A stretch of DNA of 64,000 bases, taken from contig CAMVAP010000007.1 of the NCBI GenBank assembly GCA_947165485.1, positions 1 through 64,000 of the forward strand, given 5' to 3'. The translations under genes and the position numbers were made by a program. The notes beneath the pieces are model-generated. The model made no database searches and was not told the origin of the DNA. It worked only from the letters and a program-made list of their open reading frames with translations. Below, one piece after another: positions 10,301 through 18,896 of the stretch; position 1 is the stretch's first letter, and the number at the start of each line of letters is the position of its first letter. Source of the stretch: an uncultured Prevotellaceae bacterium. Lineage in GTDB: Bacteria; Bacteroidota; Bacteroidia; Bacteroidales; Muribaculaceae.

Positions 10301-13300
10301 GTCCATGCCGAAAGCCCCCTTCGGTGCCCCCACCTGGTTGATGTCCATCACGGGAGCGCTTCGGTAGGTGAGCAGCAGTTTTTTGTTGCACTTGAATAGT
10401 GGCAACGACTGATGATCGACGGTGTAGATGGTGTCGGGATGCACTGTGTCAAGCGGGTTGCTCAGGTTGATGGCGGGCACGTTCGTAAACATCTCGTCGT
10501 TCTCGAGCTTGTGATTATTCGGGAACTTGATGCTCTCCACCTTGTAGCGTATGGGCGGGATGAGAGCGCTGAACTCGCCAGTAATGGAATCGGTGCAGAT
10601 GTAGATATACTTGGCTTCGTTCACGCTGCCGCTGGCACGGTAGGCTGTGCTGGCCGTGGCGGTGGTAGCCGCTTGTACAGGTGCATTTTCTGTGTTAGGC
10701 AACCACTCGGTGGTTGTGCCCTCGACATGCTGCACGGCATTGATCATGCTTTGCGGATGGTCGAGCGGCGAGAGTTTAATAACAGCCTTGCCGATGGTGT
10801 TCTTGCTTGCTCCATAGCCCAGCGGTTTCTTACCCTCGGTTTCGCCGCCGGTGATGCGGCCTGCCACAGTGGCGAGCGTGTTGTCCATGAAGTCGAGGTG
10901 AGTGTCGGCGAGGAACTCGTAGGTTTCGCCATCGGTGGCGGGATAACGCCCGGCGTTCTCAAAGGTGTGGCCTCTGCGGCGCGCCTCTATGTAGTGGCTG
11001 CCGATGGATACCGAGATTTCATATTTGCCGTTGGCGTCGCTCATAATCAACTTGTCGTTTTTGTTGCATGGAATGCCATCCACATAGAAGCTGACGCTGT
11101 CCACCGGAATGGTCGTGCCGCTATAGCGCACGGTACCGCTCACCTTGAAGCTCGACTTGTCGGTAAAGTCGGCATTGTTGATGGTGAGCGACGTGCCGCC
11201 GATGAATGCCGAGCGGCTGGTGGGAGAGAAGGTATGAACTCCCTTGGTGGGATAGATGCTGTAGCGCGTGCCGCTACCTGTGAACGGAATGCCGCGTATC
11301 TCGTATTCTCCCTTGTCATTGGTCATGCCGTAGGCCGATAGCTGGTCAGTCGTGGGAATAACATCACTCGGACGGGTATTGGTACCCATGCTCACATGGT
11401 TGCCGTTGGGCACGCCATTGCTGCACGAGATGTCGAAGGCATATTCCTCAAGACCCTCGTCAAAGGTGATATAGGACTTCAAACCCTCGGTCTCGCCGCT
11501 GATGAGGCGGTCAACGTCGGCGGTAATCTCATTGGTGGTCAGCACGCGATTCCACAGGCGGATTTCGTCAACAGTACCGGTATAGTCGGGCAACAACACC
11601 CAGTCGTTGCCATCAAGACCATGAGCTATCGTCATCTTCATATTGCGGAAACGGGGGCCATAGTAGTTGTCCCATTGGTTTTTGTCGCACGCGCTTATCT
11701 GATATCGGATCCTGGTTGTTCCCGCGGGAATGGTAAAGTTTGTTGAATAGGTCCGCCATTCTTCATGTGTCGATGTGTCGTTACAAATCGTCTCGGTGGC
11801 GAGCAAGTAATCGTCATTGTCATACATCATCGCGACAACTTTGCACACACGCGCTCCCCAGCGTGACGACACCATGACCGAGGCGTCAACCGGCAAGCCT
11901 GCCATCTCGGGTGAAACAGTCACATCCTTACTTGCCGTGACCTCGAGATAACTGGAGCAGAAAGCGCTGTCGATAATCACCCATCCAGAGTTATCTTCTC
12001 CTATCTTTGACAACTGCCAACCGTCGAACGAGGAGCCGTCGTCGTTGAGCAGATTCGGGTCAATTCCCTTTGACGCATACGTGGGGCGCACGCTCACGCT
12101 CGCGTCGGTAACGGCATGAACGTTGCCGGCGGTGAAGGTGGTGACCTGCTGACCGTCGCACAGTAGCGACACCTGAGAGAACTCTCCAGCGGGAATGCCG
12201 CCGGCTACGGTGTCGTTCATCAAGAGGTCGAATAGGCGCTTGTCATCGTTGTACCTCAAGTCGAGTCGCACAGGTGCGTCGAGCAGGGTCATTGTACGGT
12301 CGGCGCTGTCGGGCCGTAAGTACATCTGCAAGGTGAAAGGCTTGTGATCGTTCACCACATCGCCCAGACGGGTATACTTCAGGGCTTCACCAGACTCAAG
12401 AATGCTGCGGCTGTGGTAAACTTGCCCGCTATTCACGTTGCTCTCGCACGACAGGCTGACGCGAACATCGCCCACAGCGGTTCCGTTGTCAAACTGCACA
12501 CGCCCGGTTATTACTCCCGACGAGCGGCTGAAGCCCACGTCACGCATCGAGTTGCCGATGACGCGACCTCCGCCCTCACAGTCCTCGCCGTAGGCAATCA
12601 CACGATACTCATAGTAGCGGCCTGGCTCGGCGGTCTTGTCGGTATAGCTGTAGAGAGTCTTTGTGTCTTCCTCCTCATAGATTGAAATCCAGTCGTCACT
12701 GCCGATGTAGCGACGCTGCACATTGTAGAGGGTCGCCTTGGTGCCCACCTGACGCGTTTTCCATTTGATGACCACTTCGGTGCCGGCAGTGCCCTTGGTC
12801 GCCTCGATAGAGGTGACGGCGCTCACTCCGAGTACGTGGGCATAGATGGTGTCGCTGTAGAGGTGAACCTTATTGTCGGAAAGGTCCAGTTGCACAAAAT
12901 AGCCATAGAGCGAGCAGGCCGAGGACGGTTTCTCGTCGGTGAACGACGCCTTTCCGGCATTGCGCGCCACGGTCACGTCGAGATAGTTGTGGGTAATAGT
13001 GCCGCCGGGCTCGATGCGGTGTACCTTAAAGTTGAGGTCGTTCTCAGTCTTAGGCACATTGCCGAAGGTCCATTCCACCTTCACGTTGTCGGTGGCACTC
13101 ATGTCCTGCACCAGATGCATCGGAATCACCGGCACGGTGCTTTTGATCACAGTGGCGGTGTTGGCGGGAATGTCCTTCTGTGGATTGCTCGGCACGGTGA
13201 AAGAGGTCCAGGAGTTGCGTTTCTGGAACACCTCGTAGCGGTAGTTCTTGTTCAGTTCGAGGCCGTAGTTGGCATTATCGACAAAGGAGGTTTTGGTGGT

Positions 13301-14392
13301 AGATCCCAGCTCCTCACGATTGCCCAAAGGACGATTGTTCTCGTCAAGCAGTGTGCGATAAATATAATAGTCGCCGTCATTGCTGCTCATGTCGTTGGCA
13401 GTCCACTGCAACGACACGTTGCCCTGCACTTGATTGTAGGACGCCGTTAAGTTGGTAATCGTGCAGTGGAACGACGTGCTGGTGGTGGTATCATCGTTCA
13501 GATTCTGCGAGATGTTGCTGCCGTTGAAGTTGAAATTGGTCTCGGTGTGACGCGTGACACTCACCTTAAAGTCGCCACTGGTGGGCACCGTCAGTTCCTT
13601 AGACCCCGTGCCACGTCCTTCGGCTCTGAAGGAGTCCCTTGAGTAGTTGTTGCCATCCTTGTCGGTAACAATCACGTCATAGACACTGGCAAACTTGAAG
13701 TCGTTCACGTTCTTACCGATTTCCGACGGCAGCCACGAGTTGTCGGCGCTCACCTTTACCTTGTCGGATGCCAGCCAATCAATATCCGGCTTGCGGGCAT
13801 GCGACATGTTGTCAAAGTTGATGTCTTTGAGGTAGCGTGCCGTGATGTAGAACCAGTAGTCATACAAGATGTTGTCTTGATAGAAATAGCTTCGGCTTTC
13901 CACCTGAATGGCTCTCACTTCACGCATTCCGCGCTCATTGGGAGCAAACCGGCAAGTGAAATAAGTACCGTCCCATGAGCAGTCGGCACGACCCCAAGTG
14001 AAGTCGGTTTGAGTCCAATTGCTCCGACATTCTATGATCTTGTGCAATGTGCCGTCATGGAACATTACATAAATGTCTTGCTCCGAACTCTTGTAATCAT
14101 AGCTCTTGCTCTGCTTGCGGTTGTAGCAAAACTTAAACCAGACGGTGGGATCTTCAGTGGATATACCTCCTCCATTCGACGATTCAAAGTATCGGAACTC
14201 ATTCATCTTCTGCTCCTCACTGTCGCCGGTACACCAGCCGTAGCTCTTTCCGTCGCTGATATTGGAAACATACACGTTACACCAGTAGGTGCCGCCGCTT
14301 GGGTCACTATAAGTGCCACTGACAGCACTCGCTGTGATGGCACTCATCAGCGCCACAACAAGCACAATAAGGTAATTAATCTTGGGGATCAT
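4319..14392 (-). CDS. Giant secreted multidomain LamG/FnIII protein with T9SS sorting domain
   Basis: This 3357-residue protein is exported by Sec and then probably by the type IX secretion system. Residues 1-23 are a signal peptide. Fibronectin III-like modules lie at about 307-630. A LamG (concanavalin-like) domain begins near 667, is interrupted at about 790-925 by a jelly-roll-like insert, and resumes with TGTVDEIRLWNRVL. A carboxypeptidase-regulatory-like beta fold lies near 1080. Residues from about 1170 to 2240 match nothing I recognise. Two more LamG domains lie at about 2254-2440 and 2457-2640. The last 75 residues (ending GVYFVEATTTDGYRVVKEII) are a type A T9SS C-terminal signal. 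No catalytic motif is visible, so a surface adhesin or glycan-binding scaffold is the best guess. It is transcribed alone, away from the GH2 gene. Confidence 0.85.
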   Translation of the reverse strand: MIPKINYLIVLVVALMSAITASAVSGTYSDPSGGTYWCNVYVSNISDGKSYGWCTGDSEEQKMNEFRYFESSNGGGISTEDPTVWFKFCYNRKQSKSYDYKSSEQDIYVMFHDGTLHKIIECRSNWTQTDFTWGRADCSWDGTYFTCRFAPNERGMREVRAIQVESRSYFYQDNILYDYWFYITARYLKDINFDNMSHARKPDIDWLASDKVKVSADNSWLPSEIGKNVNDFKFASVYDVIVTDKDGNNYSRDSFRAEGRGTGSKELTVPTSGDFKVSVTRHTETNFNFNGSNISQNLNDDTTTSTSFHCTITNLTASYNQVQGNVSLQWTANDMSSNDGDYYIYRTLLDENNRPLGNREELGSTTKTSFVDNANYGLELNKNYRYEVFQKRNSWTSFTVPSNPQKDIPANTATVIKSTVPVIPMHLVQDMSATDNVKVEWTFGNVPKTENDLNFKVHRIEPGGTITHNYLDVTVARNAGKASFTDEKPSSACSLYGYFVQLDLSDNKVHLYSDTIYAHVLGVSAVTSIEATKGTAGTEVVIKWKTRQVGTKATLYNVQRRYIGSDDWISIYEEEDTKTLYSYTDKTAEPGRYYEYRVIAYGEDCEGGGRVIGNSMRDVGFSRSSGVITGRVQFDNGTAVGDVRVSLSCESNVNSGQVYHSRSILESGEALKYTRLGDVVNDHKPFTLQMYLRPDSADRTMTLLDAPVRLDLRYNDDKRLFDLLMNDTVAGGIPAGEFSQVSLLCDGQQVTTFTAGNVHAVTDASVSVRPTYASKGIDPNLLNDDGSSFDGWQLSKIGEDNSGWVIIDSAFCSSYLEVTASKDVTVSPEMAGLPVDASVMVSSRWGARVCKVVAMMYDNDDYLLATETICNDTSTHEEWRTYSTNFTIPAGTTRIRYQISACDKNQWDNYYGPRFRNMKMTIAHGLDGNDWVLLPDYTGTVDEIRLWNRVLTTNEITADVDRLISGETEGLKSYITFDEGLEEYAFDISCSNGVPNGNHVSMGTNTRPSDVIPTTDQLSAYGMTNDKGEYEIRGIPFTGSGTRYSIYPTKGVHTFSPTSRSAFIGGTSLTINNADFTDKSSFKVSGTVRYSGTTIPVDSVSFYVDGIPCNKNDKLIMSDANGKYEISVSIGSHYIEARRRGHTFENAGRYPATDGETYEFLADTHLDFMDNTLATVAGRITGGETEGKKPLGYGASKNTIGKAVIKLSPLDHPQSMINAVQHVEGTTTEWLPNTENAPVQAATTATASTAYRASGSVNEAKYIYICTDSITGEFSALIPPIRYKVESIKFPNNHKLENDEMFTNVPAINLSNPLDTVHPDTIYTVDHQSLPLFKCNKKLLLTYRSAPVMDINQVGAPKGAFGMDSITVRDAGQDIRLPIYEYNDDTKQVTYNYGYPIFQMGRTYKFKVTAYEPYINYDTDTQGVYYRDLLRDSVVSFYNELGTAVRIAAVDTTADGQTIKRGDLIKLEREQVRLDTIGEATYQWVAGIPSLTAPFTRNMNASMVINKRTQLWRKDQGLNGIITGVVTTGSNFITAGPDHVQMVLRDPPGDASSATWATDSVTTDYTYTVRGVHNNTETGVDTRLSMEIDVITGAIAFFKMTYNQIIHENDVLWKYDVNKTWDNHTSVTYTNTQSISTSPSMNYVGRNGDVFIGFSTNYIVGAADKVGIFKQEDGSWGVSMRETIAMDEKFNTHFEYSQNYIETTLFNNIKRTRNSMLKHITSMSEIEENPIVPTYYTFLESNDKKFGTSNNDSTTWGAQAKSGFDGPSYYARFPKGYEGCDSVMWCNEIINAWIKTLADNEEDKLKAFEDPKYKLGNESFERGVTLTHSVGSTTKEVHNSVEQFSTGIAYKGRNGYLLDKMGAIVVFNTNVGYHQTKYDIDETTTTERFSYTLNDTQRGNAHTVDIFNSPHNWSPIFRTRGGQTRCPYEGETQTKYYRPGQTLDYATMKLDNPKISMPTRNIVDIPAGQEAQVQLVLTNESEVHEELSPVFLYVKSESNPDGLQIFMDGQPILNGTELWLQYGMPLTKTLTIKQSDQSILDYNNVTLVIASTCNPAVWTFGEVSFSAHFVPAAPDVTLKLDKNSLNREAIESGEQVKVTISDINRMFTGLKGVRLKYRFAGDAQWITAHEWFLDEKYLSEGHETDMQSLMPTDQPDINYNLRLPDIDGNYIVVAESICLFGPKEYTNPTNEQTVIRDARGPKLLGQAYPNTGLLTPTDNIFIRFNEDIRESYLTKDGNFFITGSLNDARVSHDVSLQFNGTPIGTDAYLPITNTSFSGSMWIKRESAGTLIEHGIEGKYLKLKINELGQAVVDIDGYVVTSTEVVPVDKWVFLAFNYVKGIADNNRLSMLMAEDANETMLLEDVAVPSYSGNGRLIIGKDFTGMMHELVLWHKNTPVQTLLEQKDEVVAPYMPDLAGYWKMNEGHGTVVTDYAHSRNFYLNSERWNIENSNLAAHLDGSHCLRLPIGAIAPRPTDSYVLELWFRGEVDKNSNATLFSITDRMSVGFDVDNSFMLQVYTDTLSSLTTNGVRTLLSRANYNDGDWHHFALNVRRGVGTVVYVDGNAVKTMAEQEIPEPSGDNLYIGTILKRPSPSATPVESNYFTGDIDEIRMWNAACDGTSLIANRYNQVDTATASGLILYYPMEHSRLDDSGNIIKEFSLDNDAPGMAFGPMANANGPGVTQALTAPALRPAPLKQNIDFDFTASKNEIYITLKTLPARMQGNLLTFTVKNVRDMLDNLSETITWSAMADYNTLEWTESEGVEVYKDRLTEAYFNAALCNKGRVSQRYTITGLPTWVKANNPSGIIGINETHLINFTIGADAPIGTHFFYVNAVNEDNISTPLLIKLYVLGNEPDWTVNPNLYESSMNLTGQIYFGDKICSDPNTIIGAFVDGECRGKASPMLVTSRDAYFVNMTVYGLEDVTLLQPVTFRIYDAENGVVLSDVAITLDGEPLDIMYRPNDLIGNFDHPVKWTASEQIEQMLNFKAGWNWISLYVEPDAGKSDLESVFGHAKVFNTIKGKEGFAMNSGTSWKANGLDTVAVGKLYKVKVSQDVLYNIEGHRINTLKTFQTIYPGWNWIGSLSIYNLGLGEAFADLSPVRGDIVKSKDQVAFYDGYKWEGILGAMIPGMGYYYKSNKADTVLFRYPTVDNSYVFASPVMMRTPRYSPFVPIDHHQFSDNMNVVAHVMIDGVRVDTLTVGAFIGDECRGVAHATEGGYYLFTIAGNAEETGQKVTFATVINGETIKFNEQLSWVSDIIYGDLDDPVLLTVGSSGVHDVQALSASITITPTLVQDVVNVRSDALLQTVTVYSSSGSIVQRVSQAGDHVVSINLSHVSAGVYFVEATTTDGYRVVKEIIKQ

Positions 14393-14502
14393 ATCATCAA
14401 ATTTTCAAGTTACAAATGACATTAAAAGGTGAGGCTTCTCTCTCATCAGTTAGTTTGAGTCTCTAAAATTAGTATAACTTTTCCAGAAATTCATACAAAT
14501 AC

Positions 14503-14545
14503 CAAAAATAGTTAATAAAAAACCGTAAATTTACCGAAAACGGTA
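14503..14545. promoter_or_regulatory. Divergent control region of the giant gene and the GH2 gene
   Basis: CAAAAATA at 14503-14510 is a possible minus-strand -7 box (TATTTTTG) for the giant gene, but its -33 partner is missing. A perfect short palindrome, TACCG-AAAA-CGGTA, sits at 14532-14545 and could be an operator. The remainder of 14393-14863 holds the GH2 promoter and its leader. Confidence 0.35.
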
Positions 14546-14650
14546 GTGAAAATCACACAAATCAGAATAACTATCCCCTGGAAAATGTTGACAGATATGA
14601 GAGCGATAAACTAAATATCTTACTTCAATTTGTGGAACGGAGGTTCTTTG

Positions 14651-14681
14651 TTGGAAAGTTCAGCAAAGTTCTGTATCTTTG
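14651..14681 (+). promoter_or_regulatory. Promoter of the GH2 gene
   Basis: TTGG at 14651, a 19-bp spacer and TATCTTTG at 14674-14681 match the Bacteroidetes consensus. The predicted leader is about 175 nt, long enough to hold regulatory structure. Confidence 0.7.
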
Positions 14682-14863
14682 CAGTGCTTACAAACAGTGA
14701 GCAAGTTAACAATTTGCGAAACTTAGTTTTTTTATTGTTTTTTGGGTGTACTTTAACGGTATTGTTTACATTCTATAGCCTGCGATTTGGTTAAAGTGTG
14801 GCCTAGTGATGAATGGGGGCAACATCGATGACGACTAATGAATGATCTTCAAATTCAAGAAAT

Positions 14864-17317
14864 ATGAAAAATATCAACGGTAACCATGTGGGGATGAGGC
14901 TCGCCATTCTGGGCTGGATGCTTTGTACTGTGCTGTCTGTCTGTGCGCAAAATGTGCGTGAGACCATACGATTGGGCGAGGGCTGGAGATTCTCTCTGGG
15001 TAACGCTGCCGACCCGGCACGGGACTATGGCTGCGGCACTGAGTATTTCAACTATTTGACCAAGGCCAACTCAATACACAACGAGGGCCCTTACTCCATC
15101 AAGTTTAACGACTCTAAATGGCAAGAGGTGCGCATTCCGCACGACTGGGTGACGACCTTGCCCTATGCCCAAGAGGCCAGCCACTCGCATGGCTACAAAA
15201 CTGTGGGTTATCAATATCCCGAAACCAGTGTGGGCTGGTACCGCAAGGTGATCGCCATCCCCGAGTCGGACTTGGGCAAGCACATTGCCTTGCAGTTTGA
15301 CGGCATCTTCCGCAATGCCCGCGTTTGGTTCAACGGCTTCTATATGGGTACCGAACCCAGCGGCTATGCCACGCAGGTGTATGATGTGACCGAATATGTG
15401 AACTATGGCGGTGAGAATCTAGTGTGTGTGCGAGCCGACGCTACGCTCGAAGAAGGCTGGTTCTATGAGGGTGCCGGCATCTATCGTGACGCATGGCTCA
15501 TCAAGTCGGCTGCTGTCAGTGTAGCTCCATTCGGCACCTTTGTCTATGCCGACCTCAAGGCCCCTTACACCACGGCGACCATTCATGTAGATACCGAGGT
15601 GAGCAATCACTCGCTGGAACCACAAACGTGTACCGTAGAACACCGGTTGCTCGATGCGCAAGGCAACGAAGTGGGCAGGACAACCACTGCATCACTTGAC
15701 CTGAAAGGCAAGCAGACCAGCGGTTGCCAGCAAATGCTGACACTTGACCGACCGCATCTGTGGAGCACCACCGACCCCTATCTGTATCAAGTGGAAACGA
15801 CCGTCAAAGTGAACGGACAGGTGACCGATGCCTATATGACAACAACGGGCATCCGTGATGTGGAGTTTGACGCCGACCGGGGATTTCTGCTCAACGGAAA
15901 AGAAATAGAGCTCAAGGGCGTGAACATGCATCAGGACCATGCCGGCGTGGGTGCCGCTATTCCCGAGGCGCTCATGGCGTGGCGCATCAAGCAACTCAAG
16001 AAATTGGGCTGCAATGCCTATCGTGCATCCCACAACCCGATGACACCCGCGCAACTCGACATCTGCGACCGCGAGGGCATACTCGTCATTGACGAGAACC
16101 GACTTGCGGGCATCAATACCGAGCACCTGAGGCTGCTGGAAAACATGATTAAGCGCGACCGCAATCACCCCTCGATTATCCTGTGGAGCGACGGCAACGA
16201 GGAGTGGGGTATAGAGAATACCATTCAAGGCACACGCATTGCCGCCGCCATGCGTGAATATACCCGCCTGCTCGATCCCACCCGCCATTCAACAATCGCC
16301 AATGCCGGAGGGTCTGAAATGATTAAGGGACTCGATGTGGTGGGGTTCAACTATATTGCACAAAACGACGTGGATAACCGTAAGGCTGCCAACCCCACAT
16401 GGAAAATCGTGGGCACCGAGGAAACCACTGGCTGCGGCACACGTGGTGTCTATTTTGACTCTCCCGACCAGCCTGGCCACATGGTCAGCATCAACCGCGG
16501 CACACAGCCCAGCGTGGAGAACGTGATTGAGCGCGGATGGAAATTCTATGACGAGCGGCCCTGGGCGGCAGGTCTCTTCTATTGGACGGGGTTTGACTAC
16601 CGTGGCGAGCCCAATCCGCTGTCTTATCCCGCCCACGACTCGGAATTTGGCATCCTTGACTATTGCGGATTTCCCAAGGACGAGGCCAGCTATCTCAAGG
16701 CATGGTGGACCGACGAGCCCGTGCTGCACATCTTCCCTCACTGGAACCTGCAAGGCCATGAGGGCGAGGAAGTGGAGATCTGGGCCTACAGCAACTGTGA
16801 TGAAGTGGAGCTGACCGTGAACGGCAAGAAACTGGGCCGACAAGCGATGCCCAAGAACGGGCACCTGAAATGGAAAGCCGTCTATCAGCCAGGCCGCATA
16901 GTGGCCATTGGATACAAGAACGGAAAGCGCATCTTGAAACAAACTGTCGAGACCACCAACCCTGCGGCAAAGATTGTGCTGCGGGCAGACCGAGGGCTCA
17001 TCACCGCCGATGGACGCGATGTGGCCATCGTGACCGTTGAGATTCAGGACAATAAGGGACGTATAGTCCCTGATGCCTGCCCCATGCTGACCTGCTCGCT
17101 TGAAGGTGAAGGTCGCATCTTGGGCGTCGGCAACGGAGACCCCTCCTACCTGGGTCCCGACCATCCCGATGAACTGAACTGCCACACATTCCAAATCCCG
17201 GCATTCAACGGCTTGGCCCAGATTCTCATCCAGAGCGGACACGCTCCCGCTGCCCTTCAACTGACCTGCAGCAGCGACGGTCTGAAGTCCGGAAATATAA
17301 ATATTACCGCCGAATAA
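14864..17317 (+). CDS. GH2 glycoside hydrolase (beta-galactosidase-like)
   Basis: This is an exported family 2 glycoside hydrolase of 817 residues. The signal peptide covers residues 1-29. Next come the sugar-binding jelly roll (WRFSLGN to the AGIYRDAW motif), an immunoglobulin-like domain, and a TIM barrel with VIDENRLAG. The acid/base motif LWSDGNEEWG has its Glu at about 446. The nucleophile region is GTEETTG, near 519. A DUF4982/Ig-like C-terminal region follows. The family removes terminal beta-galactosyl or related residues, so hemicellulose side chains or host glycans are possible. It stands alone with its own promoter and is about 10 kb from the hemicellulose locus. Its exact sugar specificity cannot be read from motifs. 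Confidence 0.88.
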   Translation: MKNINGNHVGMRLAILGWMLCTVLSVCAQNVRETIRLGEGWRFSLGNAADPARDYGCGTEYFNYLTKANSIHNEGPYSIKFNDSKWQEVRIPHDWVTTLPYAQEASHSHGYKTVGYQYPETSVGWYRKVIAIPESDLGKHIALQFDGIFRNARVWFNGFYMGTEPSGYATQVYDVTEYVNYGGENLVCVRADATLEEGWFYEGAGIYRDAWLIKSAAVSVAPFGTFVYADLKAPYTTATIHVDTEVSNHSLEPQTCTVEHRLLDAQGNEVGRTTTASLDLKGKQTSGCQQMLTLDRPHLWSTTDPYLYQVETTVKVNGQVTDAYMTTTGIRDVEFDADRGFLLNGKEIELKGVNMHQDHAGVGAAIPEALMAWRIKQLKKLGCNAYRASHNPMTPAQLDICDREGILVIDENRLAGINTEHLRLLENMIKRDRNHPSIILWSDGNEEWGIENTIQGTRIAAAMREYTRLLDPTRHSTIANAGGSEMIKGLDVVGFNYIAQNDVDNRKAANPTWKIVGTEETTGCGTRGVYFDSPDQPGHMVSINRGTQPSVENVIERGWKFYDERPWAAGLFYWTGFDYRGEPNPLSYPAHDSEFGILDYCGFPKDEASYLKAWWTDEPVLHIFPHWNLQGHEGEEVEIWAYSNCDEVELTVNGKKLGRQAMPKNGHLKWKAVYQPGRIVAIGYKNGKRILKQTVETTNPAAKIVLRADRGLITADGRDVAIVTVEIQDNKGRIVPDACPMLTCSLEGEGRILGVGNGDPSYLGPDHPDELNCHTFQIPAFNGLAQILIQSGHAPAALQLTCSSDGLKSGNINITAE

Positions 17318-17369
17318 GCCAGAAGAATCTATAAGGCGACTACGGAATATGGTGAAATAGGCAAACCGA

Positions 17370-17401
17370 TGATGAGAATTGAAAAAACTTTATTGCCTTT
17401 G
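17370..17401 (+). promoter_or_regulatory. Probable promoter of the first BspA-like gene
   Basis: A block containing gaattgaaaaa and tgcctttg is nearly the same as one at 18804-18835 upstream of the second BspA-like gene. The -7 box (TGCCTTTG) deviates at one position, and no good -33 TTTG lies at normal spacing. Conservation between the two genes is the main evidence. Confidence 0.45.
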
Positions 17402-17464
17402 TGGTTAGCCCCTTGTAAGATACTCCAAAACGCCTACAATATAATTATTAACCAATGAATACTG

Positions 17465-18676
17465 ATGACTATGAGCAAGAAACTGCTTTTCAGACTGTTT
17501 GTCCTGCTGGCGGCAATGATGTGTGCCCTTGGCGCCAATGCTGCCGAAGCCTATGCCTGTGTCAGCTACGACACGTTGACGTTCTACTACGACGACCAGC
17601 GCAACAGCCACTCGACCGCGACCTTTGACGTGAATGCGGGAGACTATTTCCCCGGCTGGTTACAGATGGCCGGAGTTGTGAAATATGTGGTCTTTGACCC
17701 GTCGTTCGCTGTTGCCCGCCCAACGTCCACTCGCTTTTGGTTTGCTGGTATGGATCTTGAATCCATCACAGGCCTGAGTTACCTGAACACCAGCGAGGTC
17801 ATTAATATGGCTTATATGTTTAGTAGCTGTTTTAATTTGACGAGCCTTGACTTGAGCAGTTTCAACACGTCCAAGGTGACCAATATGGAAGGCATGTTCG
17901 ATAACTGCGCCAATTTGATAAATCTTGACTTGAGCAGCTTTAACACGTCCCAGGTGACCAATATGGAATACATGTTCCATGACTGCAGAGCATTGACGAG
18001 TCTTGACTTGAGCAGTTTCAACACGTCCCAGGTGACCAATATGGAATACATGTTCGCCGACTGCTATGTACTGACGAGTCTTGACTTGAGCAGTTTCAAC
18101 ACATCCCAGGTGACCAATATGAGATATATGTTCGATACCTGCTGGAAACTGGCGAGTGTTGATTTGAGCAGTTTCAACACGCCTCAGGTGACCAATATGG
18201 AAGGCATGTTCGCCGCCTGCTGGGCACTGGCGAGTCTTGACTTGAGCAGTTTCAACACGTCCCAGGTGACCAATATGGAAAGCATGTTCGAGGACTGCAC
18301 CAGCCTGCATACCGTCTGCGTGGGCAGTGGTTGGACCACGGCTTCAGTGATCTACTCAGATGCTATGTTCAAGCATTGTGCCAGCCTGGTCGGCGGCAAG
18401 GGTACAACTTATGATGCCAACCATGTGGATGATGAGTATGCCCACATCGACGGCGGCACGAGCAACCCGGGCTACTTCACCGATAAGAACGCTGTACTGC
18501 ATGGCGACGTGAATGGCGACCTTGAAGTGAGCGTCGCTGATGTGAATGCCGTCATCGACATCATCTTGGGCGGAAATGTTAGCACCCCTGCTGCCGACGT
18601 CAACGGTGATGGCGACATCAACATCGCCGACGTCAACGCCATCATCGATATTGTCTTGAACGGAACCCAGAATTAG
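17465..18676 (+). CDS. BspA-like DUF285 repeat surface protein with C-terminal dockerin
   Basis: This is an exported repeat protein of 403 residues. After a signal peptide (1-26) and a short beta region come six or seven 26-residue DUF285/BspA-type leucine-rich repeats with the core LDLSSFNTSQVTNMEYMF. They are encoded by near-identical 78-bp DNA units. The last 60 residues form a dockerin-like pair of calcium loops (DVNGDLEVSVAD and DVNGDGDINIAD). Such repeats serve adhesion or protein-protein contact in oral and gut bacteria. Dockerins classically dock to cohesins, but no cohesin is recognisable in this window. No T9SS signal is visible. The second ATG at 17471 is an alternative start. The partner binding role is inferred. 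Confidence 0.85.
   Translation: MTMSKKLLFRLFVLLAAMMCALGANAAEAYACVSYDTLTFYYDDQRNSHSTATFDVNAGDYFPGWLQMAGVVKYVVFDPSFAVARPTSTRFWFAGMDLESITGLSYLNTSEVINMAYMFSSCFNLTSLDLSSFNTSKVTNMEGMFDNCANLINLDLSSFNTSQVTNMEYMFHDCRALTSLDLSSFNTSQVTNMEYMFADCYVLTSLDLSSFNTSQVTNMRYMFDTCWKLASVDLSSFNTPQVTNMEGMFAACWALASLDLSSFNTSQVTNMESMFEDCTSLHTVCVGSGWTTASVIYSDAMFKHCASLVGGKGTTYDANHVDDEYAHIDGGTSNPGYFTDKNAVLHGDVNGDLEVSVADVNAVIDIILGGNVSTPAADVNGDGDINIADVNAIIDIVLNGTQN
17829..18293. repeat. Tandem 78-bp repeats inside the BspA-like gene
   Basis: Copies of gacttgagcag recur at 17849, 17927, 18005 and 18083, exactly 78 bp apart, and continue with slightly more divergence. The high DNA identity suggests recent expansion and possible length variation by slippage or recombination. 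Confidence 0.8.
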
Positions 18677-18738
18677 ATATAACTGGAGGTCATTTTGACT
18701 CATCCGTTCGAGACTGGAGGTACCGCATCAAAGGCACG

Positions 18739-18774
18739 AAGCGACCGACTGCCCGCGCAGCCGGCCGCTTTTTT
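18739..18774 (+). terminator. Rho-independent terminator after the first BspA-like gene
   Basis: A GC-rich stem (aagcgaccgactg / cagccggccgctt, two mismatches) is followed by TTTTTT. Confidence 0.75.
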
Positions 18775-18803
18775 GTTGGATGTATTGAAAATAGGCATGC
18801 CTA

Positions 18804-18835
18804 TGATAGGAATTGAAAAATCTTTACTACCTTTG
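18804..18835 (+). promoter_or_regulatory. Probable promoter of the second BspA-like gene
   Basis: The block with gaattgaaaaa and TACCTTTG (18828-18835, a consensus -7 box) parallels the one before the first BspA-like gene. The MITE-like insertion lies between this promoter and the ATG at 19127, so the element would be in the 5' leader. Confidence 0.5.
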
Positions 18836-18896
18836 TGGGCGATACTTTAAATCAAGGATTATAATATCTAATTATTAATTTCTAAACATTTTCATT

